A DNA stretch of 19,587 bases from an uncultured Porphyromonadaceae bacterium. GTDB lineage: Bacteria; Bacteroidota; Bacteroidia; Bacteroidales; Muribaculaceae. Below, piece after piece: positions 6,376 to 13,185 of this stretch. A program made the translations under genes and the position numbers. Below the pieces are notes generated by a model. That model saw only the letters and a program-made list of their open reading frames with translations, had not been told where the DNA came from and did no database searches. How positions within the stretch are numbered: the stretch's first letter is position 1; every line of letters starts with the position of its first letter. The stretch spans positions 1-19,587 of the forward strand of contig CAMWQY010000009.1 in NCBI GenBank assembly GCA_947176355.1, read 5' to 3'.

Positions 6376-7851
6376 TCAATCATCTATCCAAATGGCTCTT
6401 ACAGGAAGCCCTGTATATCTTTCTAACCCAGCAGTAGGATAAAAAGTCAAAGGTTTAGTATACATAGTATTATAATCAAAGTATAGAGTTCCCGCTTTAG
6501 TATTATCATCTTTATTAAGCTCACCCAACCAATAGTAAGATGAATTATAATGAGTGACTGCAGTTCCATCTCTTTGAGGAGCTTTAGGGAAAAATATACT
6601 TTCTCCTGTCACTTTACTCGTAAGCTTAACCCCATAAACACCATCGATTTCAATCCATTCAGGATCCTCACATTTCACTTTTAAATCCCAAAAATCACTG
6701 TTTGAAGGCATTTGCCATTTCCCACCCCAGTTAACAGTTGCAATATCATAGTTAGTTCCGGCTATGCTTACAGGGGGTGTAGCCGAGGGATAATCTTTAA
6801 GATTCACTGATGTCAGTTTACCCGTTGGATCTCCCCAACCGAAAAGACGCCCATAGTCAGTTTCAGAAACTGCTCCAACATTAATGTTAGAATAATAGAC
6901 ATGTTTTCCATCCCATCTATCATACATATATACTTTTTTAGGCATCAACTCAGGAAGATCTGTGGGAAGATTTATAGGATAAACATATTGTGACCCAGCC
7001 TGCCATATTCTAAGATCAATATCGAAAACTACCCTTGTATCGTTGAGGGTCATTATCATTGTCCATCTGTCACTTGTGGTCCCCTCTTCAAGCATTTGTT
7101 TATAAGCATCTTCTGTAGGAGCCAGGAGAAGGTCAATATTTTGTGTTTCTCCGGCAGGAATATTGATAGAGTATTCGATAGTTTGCTCATAAGTGTATTT
7201 GATGTCTGTTAGGCCACTTTGACTCAGTGTGCCGGAGTAGCCTAAGAATTTGCTACTTCCGGGTTCCATCTGGATTTTTTCTATGTGTGCATTCTTATCA
7301 GATTTATTCGATATAGAAAAAGAGATGCAAGACATTGCATGGTGGCAAGAAATATTTGCAGTAGGATTATTCTTAGAAACACCTTCACACTTTCCATATA
7401 GTATGTCTTCTTGTTTTAAAAGATTCTCCAGTTTGATGGTTTTAGTGTCTTTGTCAAAACCTGAATGCACCAGAGAGTAGGGATAATATACAAAGACATC
7501 GGCCGTAGTCCAAGCATTTCCATTGAATGGTTCGCCGAAATCAAGAATATTTTTGGGATCAACTTGCCAACCGATATATTTTTTATACACTGCGCTTGTG
7601 ACAAAGGTCATTTTATCAGAATTTTCATGGTCTGTAACGACTACAAGAATTGAATCTCCATATTGAAAAGTAGTGGATGTAATCATTCCCCGTGTAATAC
7701 ATTCCTTATTCAAATCGAGCTTAAGCCTGGTATCTTCATTCGAAGACATACCATTGGCGTTATCTAACGCATCAGACTCACATGCGGCTGTCAGAATAGC
7801 AAGACAAGCCATAACGAAATATAGAATCTTATTTTTTAAAATCCTTTTCAT
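6376..7851 (-). CDS. Fimbrillin-family lipoprotein with C-terminal FISUMP/lectin-like domain (probable pilus tip or adhesin)
   Basis: 491 residues. The lipobox LTAAC gives C24. Residues ~45-300 follow the Mfa-like/fimbrillin plan: the N-terminal strand KECITR-GMITSTTFQYGDSILV, the FVYYPYS motif (~120-126), the QEDILYG and CHHAMSCISFSI strands (~147-180) and LRIWQAGSQYVYPI. From ~308 it changes to a FISUMP-type fold (Fibrobacter succinogenes major paralogous domain, C-type-lectin-like): NVGAVSETDYGRLFGWGDP, NWGGKWQMPSNSDFWDL, VYGVKLTSKVTGESIFFP and a closing GLPVRAI. R54, 30 residues after the lipid Cys, is in the place where type V pilins are cut. It is the last gene of the operon, 19 bases after its neighbour. 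A tip-adhesin role is inferred from the extra domain. Confidence 0.78.
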   Translation of the reverse strand: MKRILKNKILYFVMACLAILTAACESDALDNANGMSSNEDTRLKLDLNKECITRGMITSTTFQYGDSILVVVTDHENSDKMTFVTSAVYKKYIGWQVDPKNILDFGEPFNGNAWTTADVFVYYPYSLVHSGFDKDTKTIKLENLLKQEDILYGKCEGVSKNNPTANISCHHAMSCISFSISNKSDKNAHIEKIQMEPGSSKFLGYSGTLSQSGLTDIKYTYEQTIEYSINIPAGETQNIDLLLAPTEDAYKQMLEEGTTSDRWTMIMTLNDTRVVFDIDLRIWQAGSQYVYPINLPTDLPELMPKKVYMYDRWDGKHVYYSNINVGAVSETDYGRLFGWGDPTGKLTSVNLKDYPSATPPVSIAGTNYDIATVNWGGKWQMPSNSDFWDLKVKCEDPEWIEIDGVYGVKLTSKVTGESIFFPKAPQRDGTAVTHYNSSYYWLGELNKDDNTKAGTLYFDYNTMYTKPLTFYPTAGLERYTGLPVRAIWIDD

Positions 7852-7870
7852 ATTTGGTAAAGATTACAAA

Positions 7871-8815
7871 TTAAAATACTTCGGCATTCCTTTCCGGCAT
7901 ATCAATAACACTCCACTCTTCTATTTGACAGCTTTTTATAGTAAGAGTATTGTCTGCAAGAATCACACAATCATAAATATAGTGTTTTCCGGATTCATAG
8001 TCTCCGGCAGGCATTGCATCCCAGAAATATTGTTTTTCTCCGGAGAAATTTATGCATAAAGGCCAGTTGGATTCCGGTTTGTATGGAATTATTAGGAAAT
8101 CTGCATATATTACATCATTTGTGTCGTCGATAGTATTTGAAGAAAGCGTCCCTTCTATAGGTTGAAATTGCTCATAATTTTTGTTAACAAAAGTTCTGTC
8201 AAGCACATTTACATAGGCGCTTCTGAAGGGAGCCCAACCATCACCATCGAAAGATATTGAAGGAATCATGTAAGTTCTTGAATTATCTTCACTTTTATGG
8301 ATGCGCAATGTTATGAGAGCCATAATATGCTCAAAGTGAATATTTGCTTTTGTGTTGGATGCATTAACATGAGTCAAGCTACCGTTGGATGCAACACTTC
8401 TACCCCAAAGATAATCAGTTTGAGAAATAGCATCAATCAGAATAGAATCTAAGTTTCCGGAAGAAGTGTAAGGATAAAAAGCGTATACAAACGTATTATC
8501 TACACAACTAAGGTCTACATTTCGACTTAGCCTGCATTTCCCACCTGAATAAAAGGTCTCTACATTACTGTAATCTTTTATCAATTCAAAAGAAGCTGAA
8601 TTAACTACATATATACCAAAACTTGAATCATCGGGCAGTGTTGAGCCCTCTATCACGGATCTATACAATGGATTCAGTCCGTTAACTTCCACTTCGAGCA
8701 AAGCTTCAGTAGTTTTTCCAGATGTCCTGTCATCAATCAGATTGTCACAAGCAGTAGTCAGAACTGCCATACTTACAAAGACAGTCAATAAGTTTATTTT
8801 TATATATTTTGTCAT
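7871..8815 (-). CDS. Fimbrillin family protein (Mfa1-like pilus subunit)
   Basis: 314 residues. A lipoprotein signal (VLTTAC, C23) is followed by an N-terminal linker and the strand LNPLYR-SVIEG around R52, then DDSSFGIYVV, FVYAFYPYTSSG (~108-119), QTDYLWGRS, ANIHFEHIMALITLRI and the closing AMPAGDYESGKHYIYDCVI...IEEWSV. These are the standard landmarks of the fimbrillin/Mfa_like_1 family. Such proteins are exported as outer-membrane lipoproteins, clipped after an Arg, and polymerised by donor strands into type V pili. It lies 6 bases after the Mfa2-like gene and 19 bases before the FISUMP fimbrillin. It is probably the main or an adaptor shaft subunit; the exact position in the fibre is not readable. 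Confidence 0.8.
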   Translation of the reverse strand: MTKYIKINLLTVFVSMAVLTTACDNLIDDRTSGKTTEALLEVEVNGLNPLYRSVIEGSTLPDDSSFGIYVVNSASFELIKDYSNVETFYSGGKCRLSRNVDLSCVDNTFVYAFYPYTSSGNLDSILIDAISQTDYLWGRSVASNGSLTHVNASNTKANIHFEHIMALITLRIHKSEDNSRTYMIPSISFDGDGWAPFRSAYVNVLDRTFVNKNYEQFQPIEGTLSSNTIDDTNDVIYADFLIIPYKPESNWPLCINFSGEKQYFWDAMPAGDYESGKHYIYDCVILADNTLTIKSCQIEEWSVIDMPERNAEVF

Positions 8816-8821
8816 AACATT

Positions 8822-9697
8822 TTAATTATTTGGCACGATTGTTATGTTGCCTCCTTTTATCTCTTCCCAATATTTGACCGAAACTTCGGAAATCTCCAAA
8901 TCATTTTCATTAAAACTAATTGTATAAATTTTCCCCTCCTCTATGTTAAGATCAGGACACGGCACATCTTTCTTGTCGTCAACAAGATATAGTATCATGC
9001 TGCAATCTGCAGAAGAAAGTTTGGTCGGAAAAATGTTAAACGAGAACGAATATTTCGATCCATCGGCAATTAGGGTTGCCTCTGAGGATGGTTTCCCAAA
9101 ATAAGATCCAAAGTTCTGAATGGGCTTACGAGTAATAATATCGTATGAACTGCCGGGAAGTTGCTTCAACTTGTCAAAGATTGCCAGTCCGTATTCCTTG
9201 GTATCAACCTGACCCCATGAAGTAGGATATTCAATTGTAATCCTTGATGTCCAGGGTATTAATTGAAGCTTAATATATGGATCTGAGCCATCCATTTCTG
9301 AGACACCCCAACAGATTGGAATCTGTCTGGCTCCATATTGGTAATCACCTTGACCAAAGGTAACATACCCACTACCATCCCATATTGTACCGGTCGAGTT
9401 CACAGCGTAAACCACATACCATGTATCTGGTTGAACTATATAATCAAGATCCTGAATATCGTAATTCTTCCTCACTTCATTATAGACGGCATGATATGGC
9501 TTGGACCATTCGTTTGTTGTCTGATTTTTTATCACAACCATCAGGTCGTCCTTGATGGTCTGACCATCAATGTCGTTTCCAAAAATCGTGACATCTTTTA
9601 TTCCCTGATACCCCGTTTGAACGACATATTCACCGTTATAGCAAGAAGTAAGGCACCCGGAAAATACTATTGCGAGAATAAAAATATATTTCTTCAT
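8822..9697 (-). CDS. Mfa2/FimB-like fimbrial lipoprotein (probable pilus anchor)
   Basis: 291 residues with an N-terminal lipoprotein signal (two possible lipid Cys, C15 and C19; LTSC at 16-19 fits best). The body is all-beta with two halves: KDVTIFGNDIDGQ...LDYIVQPDTWYVVYAVN (~34-103) and YIKLQLIPWTSRITIEYP (~141-158) through IEEGKIYTISFNENDLEISEVSVKYWEEI (~251-281). The end resembles the closing strands of fimbrillins (strand, then a W-E-x-x-G-G segment). No Arg occurs in roughly the first 70 residues, unlike the two fimbrillins downstream. This fits an uncut anchor subunit such as Mfa2 or FimB. Gaps are 12 bases upstream and 6 downstream. Family assignment rests on fold pattern and context. 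Confidence 0.62.
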   Translation of the reverse strand: MKKYIFILAIVFSGCLTSCYNGEYVVQTGYQGIKDVTIFGNDIDGQTIKDDLMVVIKNQTTNEWSKPYHAVYNEVRKNYDIQDLDYIVQPDTWYVVYAVNSTGTIWDGSGYVTFGQGDYQYGARQIPICWGVSEMDGSDPYIKLQLIPWTSRITIEYPTSWGQVDTKEYGLAIFDKLKQLPGSSYDIITRKPIQNFGSYFGKPSSEATLIADGSKYSFSFNIFPTKLSSADCSMILYLVDDKKDVPCPDLNIEEGKIYTISFNENDLEISEVSVKYWEEIKGGNITIVPNN

Positions 9698-9709
9698 ATT
9701 TCAAATTCT

Positions 9710-10522
9710 TTAGAAAGTGTAACCAATTCCAAAATTTCCTGCACCCATCGGCCTATGTTCCGGAATGAAGTCGTCGTCTCTTAATTCCTCATTCCTCGGA
9801 GCAAAGCAATATCCTAAAGAAACTGTCACCCTTTTGATTCTTAATAGTAGTCCGAGGTCTACCACGACATTATGATGGCTCGATCTTTCATAAAGGTACC
9901 ATTCGTTGTCAAGGGTCCTAAGATAATGAGAGTATTGAGCATATCCGACACCGGCATAAAGATGTATGGGGCAGCCAAGCCTTACAATGCCACCTCCGGT
10001 AATCGACCGGTAGGTGAACTTCTGCTTGTCGATAAGGCCTCCAGTCCAGTCTTCGATTTCAGTTGCCTTAACGCCGAATGTATTTGTGTTACCCTTCACA
10101 TAAAAGCCCCAGTTTTTGACCATACCAACCATTAATCCGTAGGCAGGATTGCAATTTCTCTCTGACATCAGGCCATCAGGGACTGCCACTATAGCATTTA
10201 CAAATAGGTTCCACTTATCAGGTTTGAGGGTCCACCAGTTTTCTTCCTTCATCTTTATCCTCATTCCATTCTTGAGCTTTACTTTGCGTGAATTCATACC
10301 AGCGTATGTAGCGAGCACTTTATTACACTCAAAAGGTGGCGTGAGTGTGAAGGTGCCGTCCAAATCAGAAACCGTCCAGTCAGACGAGCCCGGGACCTCG
10401 ATCTTGACACCCGGCAGAGGGTTGCCTTTCTTATCGACCACCACACCACTGACAGATTCCTGAGCGACAATCATTGGGACGGCACAAAAGACCGTCACAA
10501 GCATAGCAATCAGTTTCTTCAT
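9710..10522 (-). CDS. Outer-membrane beta-barrel protein with carboxypeptidase-regulatory-like domain
   Basis: I chose the ATG at 10522 (MKKLIAMLVTVFCAVPMIVAQ, a clean type I signal peptide); an in-frame ATG at 10534 adds only four residues (MIHF). The mature protein starts with a CarboxypepD_reg-like beta domain (SVSGVVVDKKGNPLPGVKIE, then SDLDGTFTLTPP, ~24-95), as on TonB-dependent receptors. About 170 residues of amphipathic strands follow (LFVNAIVAV, YGLMVGMVKNWGFYVKG, GGGIVRLGCPIHLYAGVGYA, VVVDLGLLLRIKRVTVSLGY), ending in GNFGIGYTF, a C-terminal Phe typical of BAM-inserted barrels. It lacks a plug domain and is far too short for a SusC receptor. The position between the caspase and pilin genes suggests a role in pilus or protease placement at the outer membrane (inference). 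Confidence 0.7.
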   Translation of the reverse strand: MKKLIAMLVTVFCAVPMIVAQESVSGVVVDKKGNPLPGVKIEVPGSSDWTVSDLDGTFTLTPPFECNKVLATYAGMNSRKVKLKNGMRIKMKEENWWTLKPDKWNLFVNAIVAVPDGLMSERNCNPAYGLMVGMVKNWGFYVKGNTNTFGVKATEIEDWTGGLIDKQKFTYRSITGGGIVRLGCPIHLYAGVGYAQYSHYLRTLDNEWYLYERSSHHNVVVDLGLLLRIKRVTVSLGYCFAPRNEELRDDDFIPEHRPMGAGNFGIGYTF

Positions 10523-10550
10523 AAAATGTATCATATTTAAAGTTCAGTTT

Positions 10551-13160
10551 TCAATTTCGTCCTAACTTCATCTTCTGCCATGTGCCTATGAGGTTGGATG
10601 CTGGCGATACAGTGGGTGTCTGAACTTTGCGATTGACCACTACAGACTGTTGCTTTACGTTGGTCTTGATATAGTCGGCAAGTTCGCCAAGTTCGACATT
10701 ACCCTTGCTTTCCTTGAGCTTCTTAAGCAAGAAATATGTAAAAAGTCCATGACCCTTTTCCTTATATGGGAATGCTGTCTCTTCATCAGAAGCGGCGCTG
10801 AAAATAATCATATTACCCCTGGGTGCCTCTTTCTTAGGCTTTAGAGCTACACCGCGAGCCAAGGCGAGCATTTCACCGTCACGTTTAGCTCCGCTGAAGC
10901 ATGCATCGAGGAATACTATTGTGCTCTGGGCATTGAGATTTCCAAGTTCGGAATATAGCCGATTGAGAGAATAACATCCGTCAGTCGTCATACCATCGGC
11001 ATCTATCGGAAGAAGAAATGCATCTTTTGTAGCCTCATTAGGAATACCATGACCGGCATAATAGAATATTACCTGAATATCACCTGAGAAAGCATCGGAT
11101 ATATCCTTAATGTCGCGCATTGCACGCAGCATTGTACCGAATGACGCGTCTTTGTATAACCGGACATTATTTTCGGGCAGACCTAAAGTTTTGGTGCAGT
11201 ATTCACTGAAAACCTCTCCATCATTAAGAGCCATTGGAACTGGAGCCACCATAGTATAGTTTTCATTGGCGATTATCACAGCAAAGGTCTTGTCGTTTAC
11301 ATTCTTAGACTGCGGCAGATCTTTATCTACGTCAGAGAGAGTCTTTCCCATAGAGACCTTATTTTCGGATTTCTTGACCGAAGATGAACCCTGTTTTGAA
11401 TTGTTCTGAGCGAAGATAGAATCTTCAATTTTACCAAAAGAAATGTCTACCACAGTCTCAGTGTAGCCGAGGTTTTTGTCTGCATCAAATTTATAGCTTT
11501 TACCTGTCGGCGTTACAAAAGTGAGAGAAGAAAGAAGCAGTCGGTCATCACTTATATAAAATTCAGGATTCTTAAACTGCATACCATTCCAACCGCTCTC
11601 GAACACTCTTGCCTCCTCATTAGTTCTTGGCACAGGCACAACGAGTTCACCGTAATTAGACTCTACAAGGAATACTCCATTCTCTGCATCGTAAGGTTTT
11701 AGGGTCATACTATTGAAGCGGAGACCCTTAGTGTATGTAGCAATGTATTGCTTTTCAGCTTCCTTAAGAAGTTCTTTAACTTTTGCATTCCGAGTTTCTT
11801 CAGAGACACGGGCCTGATATTCAGCCACAGTCTCATAGGGGTCTTTAGCTTGCCAGGCTGCAATATTCTTCTCAACAAAACTCTTTGCGAATTCAGAATA
11901 TTTTGGCATTTCACCGGAAGAAGTATCAACAGTAGAAGCTGAGAAAGCTGAATTAGGCGTAGTTGAACTCGCAGAAGATGCCAAAATGGGACCTCCGGCT
12001 ACAGAAGAGCTTGCTTTCCCATCAAAGTTTAATATTTGAGGAATAATATTCTCAGCCACACTATCCATACCCATTGAGGAGAGACGGGAATTAGTATCCT
12101 TAAGCTTACCATAATCACCCATACAACTATAAGCAGTAGCAAGAGCTTGCATATACATTGAAGCTGAAGGATCGTTCTTAACGATTTCTTCAAGAACCGT
12201 TGCAGCCGCAGAAAAGAATTCATTGGCCTGACGGGTCAACTTCTTTGTAGTCCCCGTATTACCTTCCATCTGAGCCTTGTTGAAATTCAAAGCACCAAGA
12301 TTATAGTAGTTTAGAGCAACATGCTTTGCAATCTGTAGACTATTAGGTTTCGAACGACGCATTGCAGTGTAGACATTTAGAGCATTCTGAAACTGTTGGG
12401 TATCTTCATATAGTTTCCCTTGAATGTTAAGTAGAGTCTCATCATTTGGTCGAATACCAATTGCTTTAGTTACAAAATCCTGAAGACTTTCGTTGTCGCC
12501 ATCCTCAATTGCGTTATTGATTGCCATTGAAAGCATATTAAAATCCGAGGGATAAGCAGCTATGCCCTGTCGAAGTACATTTGTGGCAAGATTTCGGTTG
12601 CCTATCTCAATACAAGCCTTTGACATAAAGGCAAAAACATCCTTTCGGTGCTTCTGGTCGCCAGATTCAAGATAAGCCTGAAAATATGGAATGGCTTTCT
12701 TTTTATCTCCCCTATTATACATACTTGAGGCAGCAAAATAGGCAAGATTTGCAAACTGCTCATCGCGATCAAAGTGAACTCCTTGAAAAGCTTTATGCAA
12801 AGGCACATCCATATATGCACATGCAAAAATGATCGCATTATTTTGATTGTTTTTGCTTGAGCTATAGAAAGCCCCAGAACGTAGGAACGGATAAATCTCA
12901 GCAAGAATCATGCGAGCTTCGTTGTATTCTTCCGATCCTGGAGCCGAAGAATCGAGCTGAGACATCCCCGCTTTGTAGCATTCATAAAGTGAATTGTAAA
13001 GAGCATCTTCCGAGGCACCGGAACTGCGAAGATTATTAAAAGAAGAGTAAGCATTGCCGGCAATTGATGCATACGCATCCGAGAACGACAAAACGAAAAG
13101 CAAGATAACGGCAATAACAATCAAAGAAAACTTCTTTGATCTAAACAACCAAAAACTCAT
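10551..13160 (-). CDS. Secreted TPR-caspase protein (peptidase C14, metacaspase-like)
   Basis: 869 residues: a signal peptide (to ~A31, FSDAYA-S); TPR-like helices (~135-375, e.g. GDKKKAIPYFQAYLESG, GKLYEDTQQFQNALNVYTAM); a Ser/Ala-rich linker (380-420); a domain shared with the upstream propeller protein (~436-575, PYETVAEYQARV to TGKSYKFD); and a C14 caspase domain (622-865). The catalytic dyad is intact: H704 in YYAGHG and C754 in LDACFSG. The p10-like part (SAASDEETAFPYKEKGHGLFTYFLLKKL) is complete. D647 (ALNDGEV) and D792 (SDEETA) sit where metacaspases hold the acidic S1 pocket, so cutting after Arg/Lys is expected rather than after Asp. Second gene of the six-gene operon (25 bases from the first, 28 to the next). 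Periplasmic or surface location follows from the signal peptide. The substrate is unknown; the neighbouring pilins are the best candidates. Confidence 0.88.
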   Translation of the reverse strand: MSFWLFRSKKFSLIVIAVILLFVLSFSDAYASIAGNAYSSFNNLRSSGASEDALYNSLYECYKAGMSQLDSSAPGSEEYNEARMILAEIYPFLRSGAFYSSSKNNQNNAIIFACAYMDVPLHKAFQGVHFDRDEQFANLAYFAASSMYNRGDKKKAIPYFQAYLESGDQKHRKDVFAFMSKACIEIGNRNLATNVLRQGIAAYPSDFNMLSMAINNAIEDGDNESLQDFVTKAIGIRPNDETLLNIQGKLYEDTQQFQNALNVYTAMRRSKPNSLQIAKHVALNYYNLGALNFNKAQMEGNTGTTKKLTRQANEFFSAAATVLEEIVKNDPSASMYMQALATAYSCMGDYGKLKDTNSRLSSMGMDSVAENIIPQILNFDGKASSSVAGGPILASSASSTTPNSAFSASTVDTSSGEMPKYSEFAKSFVEKNIAAWQAKDPYETVAEYQARVSEETRNAKVKELLKEAEKQYIATYTKGLRFNSMTLKPYDAENGVFLVESNYGELVVPVPRTNEEARVFESGWNGMQFKNPEFYISDDRLLLSSLTFVTPTGKSYKFDADKNLGYTETVVDISFGKIEDSIFAQNNSKQGSSSVKKSENKVSMGKTLSDVDKDLPQSKNVNDKTFAVIIANENYTMVAPVPMALNDGEVFSEYCTKTLGLPENNVRLYKDASFGTMLRAMRDIKDISDAFSGDIQVIFYYAGHGIPNEATKDAFLLPIDADGMTTDGCYSLNRLYSELGNLNAQSTIVFLDACFSGAKRDGEMLALARGVALKPKKEAPRGNMIIFSAASDEETAFPYKEKGHGLFTYFLLKKLKESKGNVELGELADYIKTNVKQQSVVVNRKVQTPTVSPASNLIGTWQKMKLGRN

Positions 13161-13185
13161 ATAATTATATTTAAAAAATTAGCAA

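Noticed and set aside
10551..13160. The caspase as a gingipain (C25) homologue
   Set aside because: The YYAGHG and LDACFSG motifs and the SDEETA p10 segment are those of C14 caspase/metacaspase proteins; only the clan is shared.
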